Assembly (NCBI GenBank): GCA_037176705.1
Contig: CM073889.1
Coordinates: forward strand, 58,273,596-58,337,595
Source of the DNA: Molossus alvarezi
Lineage: Eukaryota; Chordata; Mammalia; Chiroptera; Molossidae
Length of the DNA: 64,000 nucleotides
Reading direction: 5' to 3'
This document shows, one piece after another, positions 47,705 to 59,229 of the stretch. How positions within the stretch are numbered: position 1 is the first letter of the stretch; each line of letters starts with the position of its first letter. A program made the position numbers and the translations under genes. The notes below the pieces were generated by a model that made no database searches, was not told the origin of the DNA, and saw only the letters and a list, made by a program, of their open reading frames with translations.

Positions 47705-48716
47705 AGGAAACCCACTCTATAGTAGAGCATACTTGCCAACAATACATCAGATAAGGAGTTAATTTCCAAAATATATAGAGTGCTCATACAATTCAACAAA
47801 AGGAGGACAAAAAAAACAATTAAAAAATGGGCAGAGGGCCTAAATAGACACCTCTCCAAAAAGGACATACAAACAGCCAAGAGACATATGAAAAAATGCT
47901 CAACATCATTAATCATCAGAGAGATGCAAATTAAGACCATGAAGCATCACCTCACACCTGCCCGAATGGCCGCCATCAACAAATCATCAAACAACAAGTG
48001 CTAGCGAGGGTGTGGAGAAAAGGGGACTCTAGCACACCGCTGGTGGGAATGCAGACTGGTGCAGCCACTATGGAAAACAATATGGTGTATCCTCAAAAAA
48101 TTAAAAGTTAAATTAAAAAATTAAAAGTTGAACTTCCATTTGACCCAGTGATCCCACTTCTAGGAATATATCCTAAGATGCCTGAAACATCTGATTGGTG
48201 AATCAGAAAGAATATATGTACCCCTATGTTCATAGCAGCACTATTTACAATAGCTAAGATCTGGAAACAGCCCAAGTGTCCATCAGTAAACAAATGGATA
48301 AAAAAGTGGTGGTACATATACACAATGGACTACTATGCAGCTGTAAAAAAGAAAGATCTTATCCTTTGAGATGATATGGAGGGGCTTGGAGAGCATTATG
48401 CTAAGCAAAATAAGCCAATCAGAGAAAGACAAATACCACACGATCTCATTTATTTGTGGAATATAATAAACAAAATAAGCTGATGAATAAAATAGACCCA
48501 GAGACATAGAAAGGATTAGGGTTCAGACTGACAGACCTCAGAGAAGGAGGAGGATAGATGAGATAAACCAAAGAACTTATATGCATGTAAGCATAACCAA
48601 TGGACATAGACAATAATGCTGGGGGTGGGGGGGAACGGGATGGAGAGGAGGGTGTCTACGGAGGAAAAAGGAGAAACATCTGTAACAAAAATAAATTAAT
48701 GAAAATTGGAAGTAAA
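47705..48716 (+). mobile_element. 5'-truncated L1, ORF2 C-terminus and 3'UTR
   Basis: Duplication AAAATTTAC at 47696-47704 and 48722-48730. Encodes ORF2 C-terminal pieces in broken frames. The 3'UTR ends TAACAAAAATAAATTAATGA. About 1.0 kb. Confidence 0.92.
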
Positions 48717-48730
48717 AAAGTAAAATTTAC

Positions 48731-49442
48731 CTTAAAAAATTATTCTGCTAGTACCGGGAGGTATAGATTTGTGGGAGACAAGCCTATTGGGAGAAAGAGC
48801 AATTTTATCAGATGACCATGGGGAAGATGGAGTGGACCTAGACTGAGATAAAGAGAAGGATAAAGAAAGGAGGGTGAAACAAATAATAAAGAGGAGAAAA
48901 ATAGCTAAAAGGGAGAATTCAAGATTTTTCATTAACTATAAAAAAAAAAAGGAATGCAGGATCCAGCTTTCTGGATGGAGCCATTCACCATCTAGTAAAC
49001 AGGGTGATTTCTAGGTGGCAGAGGAGGGGGTGGGGGTGAGTTCCACTGAAAGTAATGAGTTACAAGCACCCATGCAACATGCAAAGAGACAAGACCAGCA
49101 GCATTCAGGACAGTTCTGAGTTGGTATTCAGAATGCAGAACTCAGCAGCTCACAAATGAGGATGAAAGAGGGTGGCCAGGGACAGGGTGCAGAAGAGAAA
49201 GAGGGATAAACCAGAGAATATCCTGAAGTTCCTACCAGCCACAGAGGAACAGCACAAACAGCAGGTTGGGTTCTGAAACCAGCGCTGCTGTGGGAGATGA
49301 TGTAGCAATCTCCCTCTATGAGGAGAAAAGGGTAGTATTTGAACCTACAAAATCAAAGATGCTTCCAATGTAGTGTCTTTACCTCAAATAAGGGAACTAA
49401 CCCAAGATGAACTTGGTAAGAGTGAAAGTTAACAATTCTCTT
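48731..49442. other. Intron 1, nothing recognised
   Basis: Purine-rich intronic sequence. No exon or repeat family recognised. Confidence 0.45.
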
Positions 49443-49449
49443 TATTTTT

Positions 49450-49673
49450 TTTTTAATTAAAAAAAAAAAGTTTTCTTTGTTGACTTTAGAAAGAAAAGAA
49501 GGGAGAGAGACAGATAGAAACATCAATGAGAGAGAACATCAACTGGCCACCTCCTGCATGGCCTCCACTGGGGATTTGGCCCACAACCTGGGCATGAGAC
49601 CTGACCAGGAATTGAACCAGCAACCGCTTTGTCCATGGGTCGACGCTCAACCACTGAGCCACATTGGCCAGGC
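49450..49673 (-). repeat. VES SINE, different subfamily
   Basis: On the minus strand: GCCTGGCCAATGTGGCTCAG head, AATCCCCAGTGGAGGCCATG middle and a tail without GTGAGGAT. It resembles the VES form common in vespertilionids more than the other copies here do. CTCTTT..TTATTTT on both sides may be the duplication. Confidence 0.85.
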
Positions 49674-49823
49674 TCTTTTTTTATTTTGTAGATAAATCTT
49701 TTACAGAGAAAGATATTCAACACTATATTACAGTATAGGTAAGGAGTATTACAATGGAATTTCATCTTATTTAAGGGTTATATAGAAAAATCAGAAGGTA
49801 AGATGTAATTCACGTCAATTCTT

Positions 49824-49886
49824 ACACCATTTAAATTTTGTTACCGGTTATATTGTAGTACTAGTAAGAGAAAATTTAAATGGTGT
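49824..49886. repeat. Perfect 16-bp inverted repeat (hairpin)
   Basis: ACACCATTTAAATTTT (49824-49839) and its exact reverse complement (49871-49886), separated by 31 bp. The arms would form a stable AT-rich stem. Origin unknown. Confidence 0.9.
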
Positions 49887-50498
49887 TCAAATAAACCCTT
49901 GAAAGTTCCTAAATCTGCTCCTAAAGTACAGCATGGTTGTGTAGCCAGTGTTTACTATCCTCACATACATTGATTCTGGGAACCCTTGAGCCAGATAAAT
50001 GGAGGGCATGAAGTGAAAGTCTACATATAGGTGTACAGGCCTTCGTACAATCTAGTCTTTAAGATGATTCTCCACTCCTCAGCAGCAGAAGAAAAGGCGA
50101 AGGAAGCAAAAGTGCTCTGCTTCCCTATGGAATTAGCTCCACTTTGTTTTCTGATGCCTTACCACATGTCAGATGTGATGTTTGGGATCATCAAAAAGAA
50201 AAAACACTTCGGAAAGCACTTGGCCCCAAGACTGGCACAAGGTGTGTACTTGAACGATGTTTGCTGTACTTGACATCCAAATCAACATACACCATTCACT
50301 GGAAAGCTGTATATAATTTGGCCATTCATATCCTGGCTTTCCAAGTTTGCATTTCCTACTGTGGCCTCATCAACTGCACTTGACCAGGTAGAACATTAAA
50401 TCTGGGGGAAAATAGAGAGGATTTGAGATCTAACCAATCAAGGTACCTAGCTAACAGGTGCATGGAGTTGCTGCACAATACAGCCATCTTGAGCATAA
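49887..50498. other. Intron 1, unassigned segment before a full-length L1
   Basis: Two overlapping open frames (50031-50273 and 50144-50383, plus strand) are present, but I recognise no protein family and see no splice context. It may be an old repeat or retrocopy. Confidence 0.4.
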
Positions 50499-51325
50499 AA
50501 AGAGCATTTCCAAAATTGTGGCAGAGTGAATGCAAGCTACACAGACCATTTCCTAGGACCAAACTGGAATTACAACTAAAATAAAGACAAATCATTAAGG
50601 AAAAGCAACAGAAAAGCAGCTTGCGAGGACCATATAACCAGGGACACTGATTCAATCCTGGCAGAATTGCGGAGGCACAAGAGGGGGACTGGAAGCCCAG
50701 GCACAACAGTGGCCTTAGCTATGAGCAGTGCCCTCAGGGTTAAACTTCCAAGCGGCTCCACAGCATAAAGAGCCAGGACAGAGCGCTAAAACAGCCACAG
50801 CCACTCACCTTGCGCTACGGCAGAGGGAGGGCAGACTGGACTGTAACGGTGTGGGAACACTCCAGATCTGAAGGGCGCTCAGAGCTTGTGCTGAGTTTTG
50901 GCCACGCAGGATGGTGGCCATCTTACTACTTCCCAGGGCTCTGTGGAGAGGGGGCGGCCCTTCCCTTAGAGTTTCAACCCCACCCGATGGGCCAGTGAAA
51001 TGAAAATTGAGGCTCATTAACAACCAGTATCTGTGCCATGCTTGGGAAATTCCCTCACACTGAACCCCTGAGGGAGTTTTTCATTCAACTGAGAACCCAA
51101 GGCTCTTCAAATAACCATGACTAATAGCCTCCAGGCAAAAAGCTATAGGATAACTGAACCATTTCTGGGGTTGAAACTCTACCCAAAAAAGTAAGACGTG
51201 ACAGTGGTGTTTAATGTGGGTCCTCCCACACTTACCTAAACCCAGTAGAGGAAGTGACAAACAACAGAACACCAATACCCACAGGAAAAATTTGGCAGGT
51301 TCCAAAGCCTACTGAGATAACTGAA

Positions 51326-52505
51326 ATGGTGAAACAAAGAAATAAATGCCAAATGAAAGAACAGGAAAACCCTACCAAAGATGAGATAAATGAGGTGCAG
51401 TTAAGAAAGTTAAAAGAGAAAAAATTCAGAGCCATGATCTTGAGAAAAGTCAACAGCATGAGTAAGACATCAACACCCTGAATAAAGACGTAGAAATCTT
51501 CAAAATCAACCAATTAGAAATTAAAAACCACCAAGAAGAAATGAAGAATGACAGAGCAGAAATAAAAAACACATTGGAACGTCTAAACAGCAGAGTAGAG
51601 GAAGCTGAGGACTGAATCAGTGAATTAGAAGACAAAGTAGAAAAAAATCAACCAATCAGAAAACCAAAAAGAAAAACACAATTAAAAAACAGAAAAACAG
51701 ATTAAGAGAACTGTGAGACAACTGGAAACATAATAATATTCACATCATAGTAGTCCCCAAAGAGGGAGAAAATGAGCAAGGATTAGAGAATATATTTCAA
51801 GTAATAGTGACAGAAAACTTCCCTAATTTGGTGAAGGAAGAAGGCATTCAAGTTCAAGAAGCACAGAGAGCCCGAATTAAGAAGAACACAAACAGGGCCA
51901 CACCAAGACACATAGTAATTAAAATGCCAAAATAAATTTTTTCCCTCACCTGAGGACATTTTTCCATTTTTTGTTCAGATAGAGTGGGAGGGAAAGAGAG
52001 GAAGACAGAGAGAGAGACACACATCGATGTGAAAGGGACACATCGAGGGCCTGCTTCCCACATGACCCAACCAAGGCAGGAGACAAACTGCATCCAAGGC
52101 ACGTGCCCTTAGCGGGAACCAAACCCGGGTCTATCGGGAATGCAGGCCAATGCTCTAACTGCTGAGTAAACCAGCCAGGGCTAATATGCCAAAATTTAAA
52201 GACACAGAGAGAATTCTAAAAGCAGCAAGAGAAAAGCAACAGGTTACCTACAAAGGAACCCCCATAAGGTTATCGGGGAACTTCTCAACAAACACTGCAG
52301 GCCAGAAGGGAGTGGCATGAAGTATTCAAGGTCAGGAAAAAAAAGGATCTGAATCCAAGACTACACTACCAAGCAAAGGTATCATTCAAAATAGAAGGTC
52401 AAATAAAGAGCTTCCCAGACAAAAAAAAAAAAAAAAAAAAAAAGGCTAAGGGAATACATTAGCACCAAACCAGCACTACAAGAAATGTTAAAAGGACTGC
52501 TGTAA
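51326..52505 (+). pseudogene. L1 ORF1p relic
   Basis: Starts MVKQRNKCQMKEQENPTKDE at 51326. The coiled-coil part has several frame breaks and stops (for example GAGGACTGA near 51607-51615). The RRM region is cut by the minus-strand SINE, and the C-terminal part follows to about 52505, with an expanded A-run at 52421-52443. Confidence 0.82.
51936..52181 (-). repeat. VES SINE inside L1 ORF1
   Basis: Minus-strand full-length copy. Duplication AAAATGCCAAAAT / AATATGCCAAAAT. Confidence 0.95.
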
Positions 52506-52550
52506 TTAGAAGAAAAAATAGGAAGAAAAATATAACCACACTAAACAAAA

Positions 52551-55500
52551 ACGGCAATAAATAAGGATGTATCAATAATCACCTTAAATGCAAATAGACT
52601 GAATGCTCCGATAAAAAGACACAGAGTAGCTGATTGGATAAGAAAGCATGACTCATATATATGCTGTTTACAAGAGACCCACCTCAAAACAAAAGATGCA
52701 CATAGGTTGCATGTGAAGGGGTGGAAAAAATCTTTCAAGCACACGATAGGAAAAATAAGCTGGGGTAGCAATACTCATATATGATAAAATAGATTTTAAA
52801 ATGAAGGCCATAACTAGAGATAAGGAAGGCCACTACATAATATTGAAAGGATCTATCCAACAGGAAGATATAACCTTGGTAAACATATATGCACCCAATA
52901 TAGGAACACCAAAATATATTAAAAATCTTACGGAGGACTTCAAAGGAGAAATCGACAGCAATACAATCATAGCAGGGGACTTCCACACCCCGCTAACATC
53001 ACTGGATAGATCCTCTAGACAAAAAAAATAGCAAGGAAACAGAGACTCTAAATGAAGGACTCGACCAAATGGATTTAATAGATATCTACAGAGAATTACA
53101 CACCAAAAATGCAGAATTCACATTCTTCTCAAGTGCACATGGGACATTCTCAAAGACAGACCACATGATAGGACACAAACTAAGTCTCTATACATTCGAG
53201 AAGACTGAAATCATATCAAGCATCTTCTCAGATCACAATGACATAAAACTAGAAATCAACTGCAACAAGAACATGCAAAGATACTGGAACACATGGAGCC
53301 TAAATAGCATGTTTTTTATCAAGAGATAGAAAATTTGAACAGACTGCTAACAACTAAGGAAATTGAAGAGGTAATCAAGAATCTCCAAGCAAACAAAAGT
53401 CCAGGCCCCGATGACTTCACGGGGAAGTTTTACCGAACATTCAATGAAGAACTAACACCTACCCATCTCCTCAAACTATTTCAAAAAATTAAACAATGAA
53501 TGGGTTCCCAGGGAGATCAAGGAAGAAATAAAAAGCTTCCCGGAAACCAATGAAAACGAACACACAACAACACAAAATCCATGGGATGCAGTGAAAGCAG
53601 TTCTGAGAGGGAAGGTCACAGCACTAAAGGCCTACCTCAAGAAATGAGAAAAAATTCTAATAGACTATCTAACCTCACAACTTAAAGAACTGGAAAGCAA
53701 ACAAAAAGAAAACCTCCGAGCAAGTAGAAAGAAGAAAATAGTAAAGATCACAGCAGAAATAAATGAGATAGAGACAAAAAGAACAATTCAAAGGATCAAG
53801 AAAACAAAGAGCTGTTTTTTTGAAAAGATAAACAAGATTAACGAAACCTTACCTAGACTCACTAAGAAACAAAGAAAGAGAACCCAAATACACAAAATCA
53901 GAAATGAAATAGAAGTAACAACTGACACCACAGAAATACAAAGAATCGTTAACAACTACTAAGAACAATTACATGGCAAAAATTCAACAATCTAAGTAAA
54001 ATAGACTAATTTCCAGAAACACATAGTCTCTTAAAATTGGACCAAAAAGAGAGAAAATTTGAACAGACCACTAACAACTAAGGAAATTGAAGAGGTAATC
54101 AAGACTCTCCCAGCAAACAAAGGTCCAGGCCCAGATGGCTTCACGGGGTAGTTTTACCGAACATTCAAAGAAGAACTAACACCAACCCATTCTCCTCAAA
54201 CTATTTCAAAAAATTCAAGAAGGAAGACTTCCAAACTCGTTTTATGAGGCCAGCATAATTCTAATTCCAAAACCAGAAAAAGACACTACAAAGAAAGAAA
54301 ACTACAGGCCAATATCCCTGATGAACATAGACATCAAAATCATGAAAAAAATACTAGCAAATCACATCCAGCAATACATCAAAAAAAATTATCCACCATG
54401 ACCACGTGGGATTCATCCCAGGGATGCAAGGCTGGTACAATATTAGCAAATCAATAAACGTGATACACCACATAAATAAAATGAAGAATAAAAACCACAT
54501 GATTCATATCAATAGATGCTGAAAAAGCATTTGACAAAATCCAGCATCCATTTCTGATAAAAATGCTCAGAATATGGGAATAGAGGGATCATATCTAGAC
54601 ATAATAAAGGCCATATATGAAAGACCTACAGCCAACATCATACTCAATGGGCAGAAACTAAAAGCATTTCCCCTAGGAACAGGAACAACACAGGGATGCC
54701 CACTTTCGCCATTATTATTTAACATAGTATTGTAAGTCTTTGCCACAGCAATCAGACAGGAAGTAAAAATAAAAAAGATCCAAATTGGAAAGGAGAAAGT
54801 GAAACTGTCATTATTTGCAGATGACATGATATTATACATAGAAAACCCTAAAGACTCCATCAAAAATCTACTAAACTTAATAAATGAATTTGGCAAAGTA
54901 GCAGGATACAAAATTAACGTCAAAAAATCAATGGCACACTTATACACCAATGATGAACTCACAGAAAGAGAAACTGAAAAAACAATCCCATTTACAATCA
55001 TGGCAAAAAATCAAGATACCTAGGAATAAACTTAACCAAGGAAGTAAAGGACCTATTTGCAGAAAACATTGAAAAAAGAAATAGAGGAAGATATTTTAAA
55101 AAGTGGAAGCACATACCTTGTTCATAGATTGGAAGAATTAATATAATTAAAATGTCCATATTACCCAAAGCAATCTATAGATTCAATGCAATCCCCATCA
55201 AAATACCAATGACATATTTCACAGAACTAGAAGAAATACTTCAAAAGTTCTTATGTAACCAAAAAGACCCCGAATAGGCACAGCAATATTAAAAAAGAAG
55301 GACAAAGTAGGTGGGATCACAATACCAGATATAAGGTTATACTACAAAGCTACTGTAATCAAAACATCCTGGCACAGGCACAAGAACAGGCATATAGACC
55401 AGTGGAAAACAATAGAGAACCCAGAAATGAACCCAAGACATTATGCTCAATTAATATTTGACAAAGGAGGCAAGAGCATACAATGAAGTAAAGATAGCCT

Positions 55501-56500
55501 CCTTAATAAATGGTGTGGGGAAAATTGGACAGCTACATGCAAAAAAATGAAACTAGACCATCAACTTACACCATACACAAGAATAAACTCAAAATGGATA
55601 AAAGATTTAAATGTGACACATGAATCCATAAAGAGCCTAGAAGAAACTGTAGGCAACAAAATTTCAGACATCATATGCAGAAGAATTTTCATTGATACAT
55701 CACCTAAGGCAACAGAAACAAAGAAAAAAATGAACACATGGCACTACATCAAACTAAATAGCTTCTGCACTGCAAAAGAAGCAACCTCAAAATGGAAAAG
55801 CAACCCACTGTATGAAAGAGCATCACCACCAATGATACATCAGATAAGGGGTTAATTTCCAAAACATATAGAGTACTCATATAACTCCACAAAAGGAAGA
55901 CAAAGAACCCAATTAAAAAATGGGCAGAGGAGTTAAATAGACACCTCTCCAAACAGGACATACAAATGGCTAGGAGACATATGAAGAAATGCACAACATC
56001 ACTAATCATCAGAGATGCAAATTAAAACAACAATGAGGTATCACCTCACATCTGTTAGAATGGCCTCCATCAACAAATCATCAAACAACAAGTGTTGGCA
56101 AGAGTGTGGAGAAACTGGGACTCTAGTACACTGCTGGTGGGAATGCAGACTGGTGCAGCCACTGTGGAAAACACTAATGTGTTACCTCAAAAAATTAAAA
56201 ATTGAATTGCCATTTAACCCAGTGATCCCACTCTAGGAGTATATCACAAGAAGCCTGAAACACCAATCAGAAAGAATATATGTACCCCCATGTTTATATC
56301 AGCACTATTTATAGTAGCTAAGATCTGGAAACAGTCCAAATGTCCATCGGTAGAAGAATGAATTTAAAAAGCTGTGGTACATATACACAATGAAGTACTA
56401 TGCAGCTGTAAAAAAGAAAAATCTCTTATCCTTTGAGACAACATGGAGGGACCTGGAAAGTATCATCCTAAGCCAAACAAGCCAAACAGAGAATGACAAG
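52551..56500 (+). pseudogene. L1 ORF2p relic
   Basis: The normal start (ATG-GCAATAAATAAGG) reads ACG at 52551-52553. Endonuclease pieces: LVNIYAPNIGTPKYIKN, IIAGDFHTPLTSLD and FSKTDHMIGHK then SDHND (52801-53329). [11 protein letters not shown] near 54118, catalytic FADD intact near 54814-54825 ([12 protein letters not shown]). C-terminal Cys/His segment near 56091-56160. Stops, frameshifts and the 165-bp duplication break the frame. Confidence 0.88.
53325..53489 (+). repeat. Misplaced duplicate of an RT N-terminal segment
   Basis: 165 bp nearly identical to 54050-54215. It interrupts the endonuclease-RT linker at CATGTT..TTAAACAATGAATGG. See findings. Confidence 0.88.
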
Positions 56501-56779
56501 TATCATATGATCTCACTTATTTGTGGAATATAATGACCATAACAATCTGAGGAATGGGGTAGTCCCAGAGATGTGGAAGTGGGGTACATACTGACAATCC
56601 CCAGAACAGGGGGTGGTGGGGGAGAGCTAAACCACAGAACTTATATGCATGTGTGCATAAACAATGGACATGGACAACAAAGCTGGGGACAGGACAGGGA
56701 GGGAGAGGGAGGGGGGAATCAGTGGGGGAATAAGGAGAAACATCTGTAACAAAAATAAATTAATTAATAAAAAATAAGA

Positions 56780-57160
56780 AAGTGATGACTTCACATGGTC
56801 TATATGGGCTTTTAAAAAGTATTTAATAATTTACTAATGTAGGATATTTATATATATATATATAATAGATAAAAATAAAATATAAACACAATGTTCTTTC
56901 TCATAACACTTTCCAACAAATCTTCATTTTATTGTAGGCAGCACGTAGAATTATCACTGCCCCCCCCTCCTTTTTTTTAGTGTAGTAATTGAGACTCAAA
57001 AGATAAGTTGTTCATCCAAGGTCACATAGGTAATGAGCATCTGCGTAGAAGTTAGGCCTCCTGATGTCTTTTTCTGAGCCACTTCCCTAACTAATTCACC
57101 TATACCCACCTCTGTGCATACCATCTAAACTCGGTCTCTGTTTCACTGGGTTCATCCATT
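56780..57160. other. Intron 1: (TA)n and a MIR piece
   Basis: A TA repeat lies at 56848-56865. 56930-57075 (AGGTCACATAGGTAATGAGC) resembles a reverse MIR. Confidence 0.5.
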
Positions 57161-57164
57161 TTAT

Positions 57165-57640
57165 CACTCAACATTTACAAAGTACCCACTGTCTGCCAGC
57201 CACAGGTGTAGGAGGAAGTATACAGCATTCACTGAATAAGCCAGAGTTGTCTATTTCAATCCTAGCTCTACCACTTGTCATCTAGGTGTCCCTGGATAAA
57301 TTACTTCATCTCTCTGTGCCTCAATTTCTTTAGTCTATAAAATCGGCAAATAAAATTCTACATCTCTCACAGGGCTGTTGATAATTAAATGAAAGGATAC
57401 TTAGCAATATGAGCTGCTTTTATTATTCTAGGTTCTGAGGATAAAGTCTCAAATCAGACAAGAGCCTTACCCTCAAGGAGCTTTCCTGTACTGGGAAACA
57501 CATTAAACAAGTAAATCACTAATATTAGTTTCAAATAGTGATGAGCACTATGAAAAAAAAAAAAAAGATGTGTGACAGGGTGGGTGGGAAGATACTTTAA
57601 GTGGTCAGAGAAGAATATTCAGATATTGTAACTATAATAA
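57165..57640. repeat. L2 relic (minus) interrupted by MIR (plus)
   Basis: 57165-57240 (AGTACCCACTGTCTGCCAGC) and 57430-57600 (CCTTACCCTCAAGGAGCTTTCC) look like two halves of a reverse L2. 57243-57430 is a plus-strand MIR (CAATCCTAGCTCTACCACTTG; CTCTCTGTGCCTCAATTTCT). Confidence 0.65.
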
Positions 57641-58644
57641 GAATGATAAGATCCAGATATAAAAGCTGGGGGACAAGGACTAGGACTTGGAAAAGAAGCT
57701 TTAATTAGAATTGCAATGCAGCCAACAGACTTCATAGGAAAGCAAGCACTGAAACAGATTAAAGCCAAGGGGCTGAAACAGAGACTGGTCTGCCTCACCT
57801 TGGCAACAGACAATGTTGATTGAGAGGGAAATGAAAGCATCTGGTACAATGGCAAGATGGTTGGCAACACCATGTTTGGAAGCTAATTTATAGCATCCAG
57901 AAGAGTCTGGCTTTTGCATATGTCCCTACAGAGCTATGTAAGGTAGGACAAGTGGAAGTTGAACTATTAGGCAAATATTACTCAGCAACCATCATATCAT
58001 ACAAGGACTCTTGGTATTGATGGAACCAACCAGAAACCAGCTTCAGAAAAATGTTGGAAAGGACAAAGTTTGAAAAGACCTTCAGCAGTCAACTGAATTA
58101 TGGTTGCTATATGACTGTACTCATAACTATAATTAATTTGTGGGGAAATAGGGAAAACCAAGGATTCATTTCAAAATCGTCAAAATCTAGATTTAGAATC
58201 TTCAACCCTCCTGTTTTCTCAGCATACATTAATGGATTAGTGCTTTATAGTGTTTCAAATGAAAAAATTAGAAATGACTGTTTTTATTATCCTATATTGT
58301 TTCCTATAAAATTAAATCAGTAAAACATTTAGACATTTGCTAATATACAATCATTATTACAACAGAATTAGAAGACATTATATAATTTTAGGAACATATG
58401 TCTATGGTTATTAGCTGAAAACTAATAAATTGTGTTGGTGGTGGGCAACAGAAAATGCAGTGGTCTGTGCTTGGAGCAAGCTGACATCTTGCTGGGACAA
58501 GGAGGTCCTGAGGCTAGTGACTAGATGAGGGGTGGGGAGTGGGAGGTCAGAGATGGTCAGAGAGATCAGCAGCACAGCTTTGTAAAATAAGGTCATTCTT
58601 TTTCACCTTAAATGCACTAGGTATTCATTAAAACCCTTACGTAT
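57641..58644. other. Intron 1, nothing recognised
   Basis: No exon or repeat family recognised. Confidence 0.45.
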
Positions 58645-58781
58645 ACCCTGGCCAGTTGGTTAAGTTGGTTGGAGCACTGCCTAATATACCAGAATGTTGC
58701 AGATTCCATTCCTGGTCAGAGCACATACCTAGCTTGTGGGGACTGCATAAGGGAGGCAACCGATCATGTTTTTCTCACACT

Positions 58782-58823
<42 letters not shown>

Positions 58824-58865
58824 AAAATCAGTAAACATATCCTCGGGTGTAGAAAAAAAAAAAAA
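58645..58865 (+). repeat. VES SINE, diverged, with long (TC)n
   Basis: CCCTGGCCAGTTGGTTAAGT head, CTGGTCAGAGCACATACCTA middle, a pure TC run (58784-58822) and an A-rich end. Duplication weak. Confidence 0.9.
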
Positions 58866-59229
58866 TCCTTGCCTGGAATTTTAAGCATGGGAAAGAGTTT
58901 CTGATTTGAATCACACACAACTTCTAATGTGCCCCTTTGGCTGCAGTGTTGAGAAGCCCAGAGCCTCTAGTTAAGAGGCTGTTGCAATTGTCCAGGATTG
59001 TAAGCAGCATCTCATGTACCGGTAACAAGACGTTTGCACTTGTGCGACTAACAGATTCAGGTCTGTAACTATTAAGTCAAATGAGACCGGAATGAGGCCT
59101 CACCACCTCTCTTGCTCTCCACTTTCTCCCGATGCCGGCAAAGTGTGAAGCACCTGGGACCTGGGCACTTCCAGAGCCTCACCTTCCTCATTTACTGGGC
59201 GGAGGAAGAGATCTCACAACCATGGTGTA
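58866..59229. other. Intron 1 next to exon 1
   Basis: Sequence becomes CpG-richer toward exon 1. No repeat recognised. Confidence 0.55.

Larger units (their letters stand above)
50499..56779 (+). mobile_element. Near full-length L1
   Basis: Runs from the 5' start (AGCATTTCCAAAATTGTGGC, same family as the L1 at 22847-32253) through the 5'UTR, ORF1 (51326 to about 52505), ORF2 (from 52551) and the 3'UTR to the tail near 56779, 6.3 kb including one SINE (51936-52181). No clear target-site duplication. It also carries an internal duplication (53325-53489). Many stops and frameshifts make it inactive. Confidence 0.93.
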
